This document shows positions 28,401 to 43,400 of a DNA stretch of 64,000 nucleotides, one piece after another. The position numbers and the translations under genes are program-made. Where the stretch lies: NCBI GenBank assembly GCA_947179485.1, contig OX359249.1, forward strand, positions 46,637,415 through 46,701,414. Reading direction: 5' to 3'. The DNA is from Allacma fusca (taxonomy: Eukaryota > Arthropoda > Collembola > Symphypleona > Sminthuridae). Numbering within the stretch: the first letter of the stretch is position 1; each line of letters begins with the position of its first letter. The notes below the pieces were generated by a model. That model worked only from the letters and a program-made list of their open reading frames with translations. It was not told the DNA's origin and ran no database searches.

Positions 28401-31400
28401 TTTTTTTTATCCGCGTCCATTGAAACAGGCAGAACTCCGGGTGTCGTTGCGGTTGACCCACGCATCCTTTAGGTAGTTTGACGTAAAAATTGTCTATTCA
28501 TAGTTTAACGTCTCAAATTCCAGATTGAACGAAAATATTGAGGCAGGTGAGATCTTTGTAGTCCACCTTCATATAATTAAAGATAATACTGTGCCCTCGC
28601 CATCCTCCGGTTTCAGAGTAACGTAACCTCAATCAGCAGCTATGGGATGTTGTTTCATAATTTCGATGCCATCTACGTGGCTGAACTGTATTTTGTGTAG
28701 TCAACGAATTACATTTACTAATGAATTGATATAGGATTGTTATCTTTGGTGATTGCCCTATCCTTTGGTTTCGCATAATACAATATCAATATTACTGGAC
28801 TTCTCGACAAAAGCTTGCGATAATAGCGCCAGGGGAAATTATTAGCAAATACAATTATCTATCATAAAGCAAATTCAGAAATATTATCTTAGTTGGTGTG
28901 ATTCCAAGCATTCATTTGCTCATTGACATAATAGGAATTGAATTATTAAACTTTCAATGAGAAAGTGAACTTAAAAGATATAACGTGCATGAGGGGTTGC
29001 TGGGGTTTCTTATATCTTCAGATAATTAATTCAATGTACTCTGAATAAGCGTAGAGAGAGAAATATCACTTTGACCTCTTGAACCTTGTTCACTGTGGTT
29101 GCTACATAATACATAAAATCCTTTTAATGCGTCGGTGGTAAAAGCAAGGAATACAGTAACCACATATTCCAACAAAATCCTCATCCACACGATGCTACTC
29201 CTACTCCTATGCACAGGACCTGAATCCACAAATTAACCTACAGCGAGAAATTGTATCTCTTTACCTCAAAACGCATTCCCATTTTACAGTGACAAGTTAA
29301 TTTCCCCCTTATATGGGATAACTCGCGTTTATATAATGAGATAAGGTTTCAGCCTTTCAACTCTGGTTGTTACCGGCGACGTGATGATTGCATAATGAAA
29401 GGATAATATAGTCCATGAACTAATGTGGTGGTTCTGTGAGAAAGCTAAATTAGGTCCGTATTCATATACATATATAATCAATATCTACAATTTCCGGGTT
29501 TACCTATGTATGAAAATGAAAAAAACTCAAGTCATCACAGGGATCTAATTAAATTTATTTTCACAAACAGGAATAATATTAAATTAAATTACTAGGAAGT
29601 CAAACAGTGCTTTATACTTGCAAAATTAAATGTAAGGACCTAGTGTTAGTTTTGAGAAAGTCAGGGGTAAGAGCGTCCTAAAGGAAGCATAAAATTTTCA
29701 TATCATCTTTAGTAGGTCCCAAGTTTTATAATATAAAGGAAAACACATTTTTAAAACCTGGGTGGACGGAACGTCAAGAAAATGGCTCACGGTAAATGCA
29801 AGAATCCATCTGAATTTAGGAAATATGCCCGTCCCTCAGTAAATTGAATGAGATACTTACGAAAGTCCGTGAGAGCTCTTCAGTCTGGAGAAACTTGCCG
29901 GAACAAAAACTTCCTCACGTCTGGGAAGTTTATGGTCCCGGAAATCGGATGTCACTTGTCATCAACCAAGATAGCGTAATAATCTACGTTATAGCATAGA
30001 GAGGGGCATATGGTTTGAATGTTTACTTCACCAGGGAATGAATCCCGACTCGTCTATGGAATCCAATTCTCGTCATCATTACTGCAAAAGCATATTTCAG
30101 GGATGATAAGGAAAGGTCAGCATTGTATTGATATCGACAGGGCTTCCTCTCCTCATGCTGACAAAACTTTCCTCCTTGTATAGTTCCTATGTATTGTTCA
30201 AGTTCACTGACTTCCTCTGTCACAATTATGAATAAATTATTATGTATGTGCAGTGTTACGGACGATGGATTATCCATTTCTCTCCCTGTTTATAGTATCC
30301 AGCTAGTGCATTTCAGGCGAAGAAAAGAACTAGAGCGTTACGGACCATTGATAAAATTATACAACAATCTTATAACTTGGTGAGATTGGTTGGCTGAGAT
30401 GATCATCTACTTTATTCAAACGACTATTGAGTTCTTCCTCGGCTGAGTGAGTTAGTTCCTTGTTCTTTTTGTGTTCCATGCGATTTGAAAAAAACTTTTT
30501 ACTTTGTTCTCTACAACGACTTGGTAAAATCCAAGTTAAGCAAAGGCTAAGGATTTCCTTGCCAAAGTAATACGGAAGCAAAGACTCAAAGGCTACACAA
30601 AAGTTGCAAGTTCTCAGTTGATCCAAGTTTCTCATCCCGCTTGTACAGGTCTAAATATTATTAGCGTTGGCTTTGGATCTGAATTATGAATCCAATCCAA
30701 ATCAGAAATCTCTTTTGGAGGTTACAGTAGATAGTCATATTAATTTGCTGATGTACAGGTGACCCCTTTCTGAGACATTGGAAATAGTAACCAATAAATT
30801 CCGAAGCCCATAAACTGCATTTAAATTCAAAGGTTTAAATGGATAATAAAAACTACTATTATTCATACTAGTAAAATATGAGTGAAATTTTGTGCTGAAA
30901 TTGTCTTGGGAAGTGGGAATGCTCAGTTGTCAGTCTGAATTTAAAGTGTACATATTCCGAGTAAAATAAATTGAGCATTTTGGGTCCTAAATTCTAAAGA
31001 AATAATAGCATTTTATAGATCCAGTGCTAATGCCACTTCTTTTGCAATCCTAATGGAAAACAGAACCTGACAGCCAATTGAATGGAAGGCCAAATCCGTT
31101 CCTTTAGTCACCGTGGCTACAACGAGTCTAGGGAGTAGCAGCCAGTAAATGGGGTGCATTTTTGGACGTACATAAGTATAGATACTTGTATGGTTAAAGG
31201 AATGTTGGGCATTGAGGCACTAGACATGACTCCCGGGCAGTGAGCCTTCCTTGTTATTCAATAAAAAGAGCAGTTCGACATGGCGAGTTCCAGGACATTC
31301 CACGATACTCTATTTACTCTTAATCTCCCGGCATCGTATGCAATTATCTGATAGCGCCACAGAAAATGCAATGGGGGAAAAATCCATAGTAAAGGCCGCA

Positions 31401-34400
31401 TTGCATATTTCCCATTTATGCATACGTGTTGTGCATTTACGGAGAAAATTGTGTGGAGTCAGATCACAAATATGTATCACGTATGTGCCTGTGGCATATC
31501 AAAATTAATTCTCCAGCATGACGCTACGAGGAATAATATTATTAAACTCTTATTTTCTCAACGACTCCCTATCAACTAATGATTATTGTTTCCCTTGAAT
31601 GGGTCATTTTCATATCATACTGGAAAATATGATCACGTTTCCTTATAAAAGTGATATCTAAGTGCACCTAAAATCTGTAGTAGAGAAACGAAGCCCGTGA
31701 ATTCCATAAGCATCTTGAATGAAGAATTTATAAATAATTATCAAATTAATTTCAGAGCTTAATTACTTCAATGAATTATCAAGGTCACTTGCCGCGGGTT
31801 GGAATGAAATGGGAAATTATGACTTATGTTAAGCCTATCTTTCTTATTTTGAACCTACGGACCGCTGACTAGTGTCTTAAATTATTTACAGGTATCTCGT
31901 CGGATGCGAACCGTCACGAATATGTTCATAGCAAATCTAGCCCTGGCCGATATTATTATAGGTGAGTTGATTGAATGTACATATCTTATGAGCATCGTTG
32001 TTGTATCTCCTTCCCGTCCGTATTATCTAGTAATGGCCAATTTATTCAGAAAAAAGGTTCCTTATAATTATTTTAAGGATATTTTTTGTACCCGCAGGGT
32101 TGTTTGCAATACCATTTCAATTTCAAGCGGCCCTCTTGCAAAAATGGAACCTCCCAGCGTTTATGTGCGCCTTCTGCCCTTTTGTCCAGGTAAGTGAATC
32201 ATATGTTGTAAATAAGTAATATAGCCTGAAAACTGGAATATCATAAGCACGCTTCATTTATTCCAGTTTTCTTCGGCACTGTTTCCAGAGTCAGTGCAGT
32301 CCTGCTGAATATTTAAGCTTGTACGCGATGGATCATATCAGTTCTCCCCCTCTAGCCCAAATAAGGGCGTTACACATCCACAATTCGATTTACCAAGTTT
32401 GTAGCAAATTCTTTTACAGATTTCCTCCCATTTGTTTCAATATTCCTCCTGAAGGGAAAATTCTCGAACCTTTCTCCATATTTGTTACATGGCATAATCA
32501 CAACTGTCACTGTTGGGACCTGTCCAATATTTCTCTGCAAAACCCATGAAATTTCCTTAATTTGAACGTGAGAACATTTTCTGGAAAAAATTGTATGGGT
32601 AATTATCTAATTATAGCAAATGTTAGTTTGAAATTCTTAAAAAATTCTAACCTTAGTAAATTCCTCTGGGATCATGTTTGTACCCCCAAAAATTGTCCTA
32701 GGTCAGTAAATAAATACAAAAATCTGGAAAAGAATTGGCTACAAACTTTGAAACGATCAAACTTGAATTTATTGTTGGACCACAGAATTAAATGTACATG
32801 AGCCACATATTTATGTGGGTTAGATTTATACCATCCATTCTGTATATAAATAAATGGCGTTACCATTAAATGTAACCACAATCAGACAGTTTCATAATAT
32901 AATGTACAGTTCAAATAAGGTTCCTTTTGTTCTTTCAATCCGATGACAGCACGTTTAGAAACAACTTATAATACTTTGAAGTTGACTTTAGGGTGAGTTG
33001 CAAAATAGATTAGTGAAATCCATAGAATTATGATGTGCTTATGATGCTCTTATAAATGCCCTCTGCACTACGTTCAGAAATCGTTCCTTCTGTTCTTTTC
33101 GCAGGTATTTTACTCATGGTAAACTCCCGGCCGGATTTGAGAGCATGAGTTGCTATAAGCCGGTCAAATTACACCTATGAGTATGATATTTGATAAAGTT
33201 GTTTTCATGGAAGAGAACATTTGAGAACTTTGCGTACAGAATCATTAGAGGAAATCTCTCTAAAGACTATTTGCTCTGCAATCAGTCAACAGGCGTGATG
33301 TCGATGAAAGGTCTGTACGCTCCTCGTGCAATAATTCACGTTTATTTTCATGTAATTAGTTCTCGTTTATTGATGAGTGTAAACAGGAGTGATAATATGT
33401 ACGAGTAAAATTGTTCTCATAAAATGTAAACACTAACGTGGAATTGTGGGTTTGGGTAGAATATTACGGAAGTGTAGGGTAAGCACGTTTCATTTAAACG
33501 TATTACTAAAATAGATTTTCACTTAATTATGTATGTAAGACCTAAAAATAATTATTCTCATCCGTAGGCCTTGTTACTACGGGCATACATATCCACGTTC
33601 TAGGGCATACCATAACTCGGAAGTAACGACTCTTTCACATTGAAAGAAAAGCTTAACGGACAATACTCACACCGAATTTTATACTTTGAAGTAAGTACTT
33701 TGCTCAATGTATTCAAAAACCTGGAGAAGAAAAAAATTTACTATACATTTTTCCACCCAATACTTTCCTACCCTTCCATCTTTTGTTCCAGAGCCTTTGA
33801 AGAATGGAGAAAGCTAGGCGGAAATAGACCGAATTATAACCAAAAGGTTTTTATGGTTTTACAATTTCCCCTACTTTATTTTGTAAAAGCAAAGTTTCAC
33901 CCTAGCCCCAAGTTATATAAACTTAATGGGGGATCGCACCGATTGAATAATATTCTGTACACTTCCTCAAAGACAGTTACACTCCATTACCTCCGGATCT
34001 TCCTTAAAAGTACAAATATATACATAGGTAAAGATACCCCCGTGAGAATTGGCAGTAGGAGAAGTTAAAATAAAACTGCCGAACCATTACAAAAGGGAAT
34101 TTCCCTGGAAAACATACTATGACTACTCCAGCATTTGATTTAATTATATGCACTTTGTGGCGAGATGAACTTTTTTTATTGTCCAAGTTAACTTAAAAAA
34201 GGTCATTAAATAAATCCATTCAACGATTTTATTTCGCCTTTGACAATAAAAGGCTCGAGGAAATGAGTTTGACTTTGACGGAGTACTAGAATCTAATTAA
34301 GTGTTCTTTCTACGCCGTGGAAAAACTAAATGAAGCACTAAATTTAAAACCAAAAGAAAAACATACTTTTGAAAAGCAGATGTGTGATATGACTGCAAAT

Positions 34401-37400
34401 GACAATTTTGAATTTTGCTGATCTGGAGTTGGTATAATATATTGTTTACCTTAAAATTTCAAGAATATTTATTACTTTCAATACTACTGATTTTATATTT
34501 TCGGAGCAGTGACTGTCTTTTGATGAGTACAAATTAGGAACAAAAATGTAAAAACGGAGTATGTATTTGAAATATTATTTGAAAAAAGAAAAACCAAATT
34601 TCAATTATTTTTATGCAAGTTCCAAGTTTTTCTCCTATAGAACTTCGAAAAAAATCTTTTTCAGGTAATCAGCTTTGTTATTCCAAGATCTTGCAGATAT
34701 CCCCATTTGCAACTCTCTCGACAATAAAGACATGAAGAGATTCATACGTGTTTTGAGTAATTCAGTCATCTTCACATCATGGGGATATCTTTAGAAGTGC
34801 ATGCCATCCTAATGAACATATGTATGCACTTCTTGAGTCTACAAGCGGGTTCCAAATGTTCTGGAATAACTGCCAAAAAAACGTAGGCTTCATGCCTAAG
34901 TTTGGGGGAGAGACTGCCAGAAACATTGGATCATGTCAAGTGCTTGTGTGTGCATGGACTACAACGTATTATCTATTAGTGAAGCGTTCATTTTGATACA
35001 ATACCTTCATGTTGGGAAGGGCATGTGGATTTGAGTGAGATTACACTTCTCCGATGCCGGTGATAACTGTACATCTCCCACGTGGATAGCTCCAGAGCTG
35101 AAGATGTCTTGTTTTTTTTGTAGGCCATGCATGGCAGTGCATAAACCTTTCACAAATAACAATAAAGTAAAGCCAAAACGCAAGTCTTTTGTCAGACACA
35201 AAGCAGCCACATTAAAACTAATGAACCACCGATTCATGTACATATGCACCTACTCTCGGCTCATGAATATTTAAATCCGAGTCCTTCAGCAATTTTAAAA
35301 TATGATATTCCTTCCTTGTCAGACGTACGGTAGAAGCGTTCGCACATTGGAGGAAGTATAGAGAACCACATAATCCTTATACAGTTTATTCAAATGATAT
35401 TTCAACACCCGCTGAAATCAAGATAATAGTACATTTCGAATGAAATGATTTCATTATAGAGACGAAAGATGCACCCAGGCGCAGAAATAAGTTGAGAACT
35501 TATTTGGCGAATGAAACGTTAATTTAAAACTTTAAAGCCTAATCTTTTCTTTGGCATAATAATACATAATTACATATCCCGAGATGCATGCCTTCATTAA
35601 TTAAATGTAGAAGCTCCATTTAGCTCCATAAATAAAAGCTCCTGGTGCCGATTTAATTTCGAATTCTGGATAAAATCTTTGGCAGTTTGAAAAGTTACGT
35701 TACACTTGAATTTCCATGACTAGAGCCCGGACCTCGACTAAGCTTAATTTTAAATCAGAGGGAAGATAAATGGAGCTACCGAAAGTCGATTTTTTTCACC
35801 GAGGTCAGCTATATTATTACATTTATATAATGTCGTACTTATTGTATATCGGGCAGAACTAGGTATGTATATCAGTCCTAAGCATGGGTGTGCGTGCTGT
35901 ACATGATGATATTTACTTGATATTTATGTCCTGTGAATGCTGGTGGATAGACAGATAAGTATATGTACGAAAAAGGATGTCTACAGTATGTAATCCTAAC
36001 ATTCTCCCCTCACCCTGAAACTTTGGTTTCCTCCATCTTCCATCCAATGCAGTTTCATGATAAATTTATCTTCTCGCATGATGTGAACTTTTGGCTATAC
36101 TTTTTATTTCACGTCGTCTATGTTCCTCTTTAGAGTGATTGATGGTCTTCGATAGTTCATGACCTATGTGGCAGTCCTTTCTTCTTATTAGAAGCACAGT
36201 CATTCCTCCCCGAGTTGAATCTAAATTGTGCTGGTGTCAACATAGGTACGCTCAAAATGTTCATCTATTCAGGCTCTCCGACTCCTCTTGTAATTTAAAA
36301 GTCGCATAAGGTAAAGCTCAGTAAAAATGCCTTCAATGACCCGTGGAAATCATGTCTCAGATGGTTACTTCATATGTGGATGACTGTTTGAACATCGAAG
36401 GTAGTGCTGTTACTTAAAATTCTGGGGCCACGACCGCTGCCACTTCGCGTCCCTAGCTAATACAAACGAGCGTGCGAAAAATATTTTGATGCCCACATTT
36501 TTTAGAGAATTTTTTCCCCGTTTTCCAAAAAATACAAATACTCAGAGACTATCTTGGTAAAAGTCAGGAAGAATCCCGATGTAGATTCTAGGGCTGTGTT
36601 TGGAGAGAAATCCCTCCTTGCGAAAAAATCGCTCGGGTTACCGGAGAAAAATACTTTCTGGCACCCTATACACCTAGTACACAAACTCTTTAGGAAATTA
36701 AAGCGATTTCTACTGATGCAAAAGTTGGTGAAGGGGAAAGTGAACATAGCTGCAATTCCTGGTTCTGATAACATGCCGTGCTGCTCATGTAATTGTAACT
36801 GTACGTTTTAATTTAACATCTGGACTGTATAAAAAAAACGCCATAAAGGTAGATATCAGTGAATAAATTGTTTTTTTTTCAGTTAAATTTCATGAATTAT
36901 TTTTACTGTCCCAAGGATGAATTTTGAGGTAGTCATGTGAAAAATTCCATGGCTCTTTCTATCTTAGTTTCGTTTAACTTCTGAGAGGAATTGTAAACAG
37001 TCTAATAGTGTACATACGGACATGTACACATAATTATCAGTACGTACATGGTTGAATTATACATGTGGTGGAATGGCTTACAAACGCTAGAAGTACTATC
37101 AGGCTTAATTATATGGCAATAGGGATGTCATTGGATTTGAAGACTAAGGAAACCGTTGCGTTGTTACCGTTACTTTTACTTGTCAATAAAATCAATGCTG
37201 GGAAGACGTAAACAAGATTGACTAGTACAAGGGAAGGCTGCTAAGATCCTTCTTTTGATGATTATCCTATTGATAAGAAATAATTATCAATAGGAAGTAT
37301 CAGATATGTTAGTACCACGTCATGTTCTCGTTAGGTTTAATTTGTGCTTCGACTGCATGCAGAAGCACGTCTGTGCATGTAATCGTATGAATCTTTTTGT

Positions 37401-40400
37401 TTACAGGTCTTGAGCGTAAACGTGAGCGTGTTTACCCTGGCAACAATAGCGTTGGACCGTTACCGGGCGGGTTAGTTACACTCTTGTTCGTCCGACTGAC
37501 AGCTTTTGTTGTATTATGTCAAGGGAACATTTCATCTCAGATTTCCTGTTCCTGTGTTTCAGTTCTGCATCCCCTCTCTGCCCGAGCTTCAAAAAGGAAG
37601 GCGACTTTGGCTATCATTGCCATTTGGTCAGTGGGACTTATAATTGCATTACCGACGGAATTGGACTTCAGGTAATTACATTTTTTAAAAAATTCTGACA
37701 CCAAGTAACAGTGTTCCAATATTCCCAACAGCAATGATAGATTTTTACCTACAAAGAAACGAGGTCGATTCTCTGTCCAAGTAAAAACTTTCTACGATAT
37801 TTAGTATTCATGCTGCCAAGGGATCTAACATACAGCTCATAGTTTTTTGAATTTAATCGCTGCTTTGAACTTGTGGAATGCGTGTTTTATAATTCCTTGT
37901 AGAAAAAGCAGCACCTCAAAACCATATCTGACATTCAAAGGAATTTAAACATTAATTATTAATTACTTCTAAGCTTTGATAAGGGTTCAAAAGTCTAGTT
38001 CAAGGTGTGTTTTTATACCAACGACCTGATTCAAAGATGAATCTTACACAAGCAAGAGTTGTATAAACCTTGCTAGCACAAAAGGTTGCCAGGGGTTTCT
38101 ATGTTTGTTGTAATAGCAACCTCCACGTGCTAGATACAGTCGTCAATTTCGATAGCTGGAAGGGAAAGTGGATTCAATAATCAATCTTCACTAGTAATAA
38201 TTCAGACTTCCTCAAAAAATGCATCGCTGGGAAATACGTCCAATCCAGACAGGGAAAAAATCTCATTTGTGACACCTCAAAACCTAAGAGTTGTAAGAGA
38301 GCTCATTTCAGTTCTATGCTTCAATCTACTTTACATTTCAAACCTTCAGGTTGGTTATTACCTCGAAGATAAGTGAGTTATTGTAGAAAGTTGAAATAGG
38401 TTCGTACTCACGCTACAACTTGAAACATAATGAAGATACAGAATATTTCGGATGGAAAGGAGAGATATACTAAGACAGATACTATTTTATAACACGTTAC
38501 TCAAATATTTCCAGGTGAACGTCTTTTAGTTGTTCAATTCAATTTGGGAACTCTCTCTTTTTGCCATCATGAACTTTTCCAGGAGTCCATTTATATAGCC
38601 TCTTAGCGTCTTGTTACTAGTAGCTCACTGTCAAATGATCCCATAAATCATTTATGTATCACATATTTGTGCTGTTTAAGCTAAAATAATACCTGGTTCT
38701 AACCGGTATTTGAACATGGTTATAGAAGCTCGATACTGAAATGAGTTTAAGATATGAAGTTTAAGCAAATTTCGCAACTATTTTTAGAGCTATCACTTTC
38801 CCATGGGCACTGAACCCAGGACATTTACTACCAGATATTTCATGAGCTCATAATTCAGTCTTTCAAGTCGTCGTAAATGTCGTACAAGCATGCAATGATT
38901 AATATTAGATATTGTACCACGACCCTTACATAATACATTACCATATTGTTGGTAATTATATGGATGATAAGTGCATCGCAGAGTTATGTAATTATTCATG
39001 TGAGACTTAACTAATTTATGTAATTTCTATATACATACCTAACACAAGTATTGGAATAAAGTGGGCTGTGTAATAAACAGTAATAAAATAAATTAACTGG
39101 TACAATCAAATCACGAAAATAATGTATTTTCCGCTCGTTTTAATTTTCAGGTTGATATACAAAAAGGATAAGGGGAATCGTCTGAAGCCATTTTGCGAGA
39201 ATTCAGGCTTAACGGACACATTTCGCAAATGGTATTTATTAGGACTGGTGGTTCTTCAATACTTTTTTCCACTGATTATCATCACAGCTGCTTATGCCCG
39301 GATGGCGGGGACACTTTGGGGAGCTACAGCACCAGGAAACGCAGGTATTTAATGGTTTTAATCATCATGTTATTTTCAGTTTACACTTAGGAACTTCCAA
39401 GTACTATTAAATATACATCATTATTTATAACTCGACCGAGAATTGTATCATGCAAAGCCGCGTCACATTCCCTGCTGACCTCCAGTGGTGTTCAACAATA
39501 TTTTTGGAACTGTGGATTATATTCATACTCTTCCTTTAATATCTTGGAGTGTCGTCATTATTTAGAGACGAGACGGGATAAAATTTATTTTACGGACTGG
39601 ATAGCTTAATAGTAACGGATTTAGACTCCTACCCCTAATAAATTATTCATATTCTTTTGATTTACAGAGGATTCTCGAGACGCTGCAATTCTAAGGAACA
39701 AGAAAAAGGTAAGAATATTGTTTTGCTTTTCAATATTTACTTTTGGATTCCCTTCAGATCATTAGGAAAATAATTGGGGCGTGCCTTTGCTATCCAACTA
39801 TTACTATCTGATCTTGTAGTAGCAGTAGCAGTAAGTTGTAACTAACAATCCTAATTTAAAAAATAATTATCTCCATCAATACATTAGCGCCATTGCATCA
39901 AAGCAATTTTTTACAATACAATCACAAATCAGTTTAATTTCACAAAATGTTTTAGGTACAACAACTTTTTATCCATTCAAGAGAGTATTTTATTCTGGAA
40001 TATTACAGTGATGCTGTCTTTAATTGGTATCACTGGCACGTACATATGTACATACCTTGTACAATGCAGTTTAGGGCGTAACAACAGGATTTCAAACATT
40101 AAATTATTATCTTGTTCACTGGAAGGAATTTCATCTAAAATCAATCCCAGCTCGTGCCTTTCGTTCCTGAACAATTTTAACACTACTCATTGGGGTAGTC
40201 TTTGGTAAAACTTTTCAAGATGATTTGATCCACTGCCCTACTCCAATTTCCTACCCTGCTTGGAGATTGGGTGAAAGTCCTGGAAAGGAGTCTGAGAGCT
40301 TCACAGAATGATCAGATCAACCTGATCAAAGCACCATAATTGAGTATAAAGGATTCTGATGCCATTTCGAATTGTCGCAAATCATTAGACTGCCGGTCAG

Positions 40401-43400
40401 GATTTGTTGCCTTTTACAAAACTACTCAAGACACCAAGTCTATTGAATCCGCTCTTATCTTCAATCTCTCTTATTAGCAATTAAAAACTTCCGACAATAT
40501 CTTCCTCCAAGGGCTTTATGCATATTAATTCACTTCCAAGTTTGCTTCCCTTCTTAAGAACAAGTATCTATGTTATGTGGGCAGACGAACTTGTGCACAA
40601 TGAGTAAGCTCTGTATTTTAAACTTACAAACTTTCCAGGCTATCGGTCATTATATAACTAGAAGACAGCGTGCAAGAACTTACACCCGGTAATACAAATA
40701 ATACTAGTAGAGTGTAGCACACACTATTATAATTACTATATTATGTCTCCCAAGTAATACAGACACAGAGTTTCAATGAAGCAGGCTGTCCCGGGATATA
40801 ATCGGAACTTTAGATAAAAGATAAAACTAACTTTTGTGTTATCGAAAGGAAATGCACAATAGCTTAGAATTAGTAGCTTTATTTTAGCATGCGAAAGTTC
40901 CTGCCATACACACTACAAAGAAGGAAACATCGCCAGTGCACAATGGATTAGTAAGGCGAGAGGAATAGTTCCTCACTTCTCCTGGCTGATGATACGAACT
41001 CTCGAAAGTAGTGTAAGACAAAAGGCAATGAGCGTGCAATTTAATTACAGGGAATATTAATAATTAAGAACTACTAAAAGGAACTCCGGCAATGCTGGTA
41101 GCTTTGAAAAATGTAGACCAAATAAATGTCATCTAAGGAACGAGCTCATTATGAAGGATGCACAGTAAGCATATTGTAGAAGACAGTAATTATAATTGCA
41201 CCGTGTGTCTACATCACAGTTATCATTAATACAGAGTGTACATACTTACAACAAATATTAATCCATATAGTCTGCCAGTGTGGCGTGTACAGTCCGTCCA
41301 TACAGTAGTTGTTATCATTTCTCAGCGTGTATAATGATAGTGTGCACATCCAGCTGGAAGCAACTTTAATGAACTTAATTGAAAAAGTTTGTGTAACTGA
41401 TTCGATCTTTGGAACCGGGAACAAAAGAAAGTAATTATTACAAAAATACGTCGGGCGGATTTAATTCAATCAAGTAGGATATGCCAGTTCCAAAAATATT
41501 AGAATGTTCCAAAACTGCGTAGCTGAACCGAGCTTCTAAATGTTGGCAAATTCTTCTGATGTAGAGATACAGATGTCATTTCATATAGATGCATATGTCA
41601 GTGCGTTCAAAAACTATGACTGCATACAAGCAAAAAACCGTTTAACTCAATTAGATGTTCGTTGTAACTAATTCCATTAAATATTCATGGGATTCCAACC
41701 GAAAGTTGCATTAGATGTTTGCCGTACCTCAGTGGATATAAATAGTTGAGTTCTTACCGCATGTCACTTTCTGGTAGGGCCATCGTTAGTCAAAGTTGTA
41801 ATTACTTGTAAAAGCCAGACGCTCCAGCGTGAGGTTAAAGTTGGGAAGAGTTTGGTGGTGATGCCAAGATCAGACGCGTCACCAGGGTCTCACTCGGGAA
41901 ATCTTTTCAAAATCAGCTGTTATTTTATTCTCCCCTCGGTGGTCTTGCTTTTGTCGTATTTGTGGACCCTAAGTACCGTGTTAAAATAATGGGGAGTAAA
42001 CACTACAACCAATTATTCTGTACTGTATGGCCTACTATGAGATTAAGATTCAGGAATGTGATACAAGACTTGTCTCCGTCTACTTACATCCCTTGTACTG
42101 TTTGTTCAGGGCAAAAAGAATTCTTGCGTTTCAATAAATAATTATCTGTCGCTCGGCACTTGACTCGAGCTTTCCATTCCTATTTATGATATGTACAAAA
42201 AAGGGGATAGGGATCAGCTTTTTACACTCTATATCCCATAATATGAAATGGAGAAAGCGGGTAGCTCAGGATACGCTCTATGTATCTTCACAAATTGGGA
42301 GTAGTCAGTGCTTGTCGGAAGAGTTGGAAGTTGGAATCTTGCTTGAGATTGGAATACAAATCGACTCACGATCAGTTGGATTCATTAATTTCCAAGGGGT
42401 TTGATCTGGAGTTAGTTATAGTTTCGGCTTCTGGAATCCCCAGCATTTCCAACTAGCTCTTCAAAAGCAGAACATACAGTCATTTAGCGAATTCCACCAG
42501 TCGAGCCATCCAGTTCAGTAACATAGATAGGAGAAAATCAATTAGATTTCCTACAACACCCCAGCTTGTCGTTGCCTACGCCATTATGCAAGACATTTGA
42601 CTTGAAATGAGTGTGGCGAGTAGAATTGCATTAACTGTAGGTTTTACCACGGACCTTGGCTTGCCCAGACAAGACAAGGTTCCCTATAATGTCAATGGTT
42701 GCTGTGTAATTATTGCTCTGGCAACTATCTTGTCCCCAACATTTCCCACTTGCCTGTGGATTCTCACCACAAAAATAGGAATTTCCTGGAGGAGACCATC
42801 GATTTCGATTGTAGTATTCCAGACCCCCAAGACAAAATAAATTGAGACTAATCTTCATAAATAATTTTAACATTCTGTAGTAGATGTAGTGATAATTACA
42901 CATCGTCGTGGGGAATTCAGTGTATGTTCATAGTTACCTCATGAAATATTAGTACTTATAAAGTTCCAGACTATTTTATCCTAAAATAATGGAAATGCGA
43001 TGAATTGATGAAACATTACAAAGTTTTTTGCGAGTTACATTTTTGAAGTTGCAAAAAATTGAGGTCCATAAAGAAACAGTTACAACACAAATGTGGTCCC
43101 ACGAATATCTTCCTGTGCTCAAGCTCATTGAGTACGCCCTCCAGCCCTGTAAGCAATCACAGTTCGTTATTATTAGTTAGTTAGATATTGTTAGTGCTAG
43201 TTACACTCTGTCACTGGAAATCACTGCCTGAAATTTCGATTTGACAATAAAGCCATTACTTTACATTACGCACTTTTTTTTAGATTTCAGATTCCTAGAA
43301 TACTAGTTTTCAGGAAATATTACGACGCTTTATGTACAACGTTCTTCTAAATTTATGAGTTCTTCCTGTACTATTACATGGCTCAACGAGAAGTTATTTT

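Noticed and set aside
33640..34068. Longest plain open frame outside the repeats (142 codons, + strand)
   Set aside because: No domain, signal or family resemblance. A frame of this length is borderline expected by chance in 64 kb of six-frame AT-rich sequence, and it lies inside receptor intron 3.
43060..43265. Possible 3' end of a LINE (GACAATAAAG-type tail)
   Set aside because: There is a polyadenylation-like AATAAA but no upstream reverse-transcriptase remnant, no poly-A or short-repeat tail and no target duplication. GACAATAAA also occurs elsewhere in the window in unrelated contexts.
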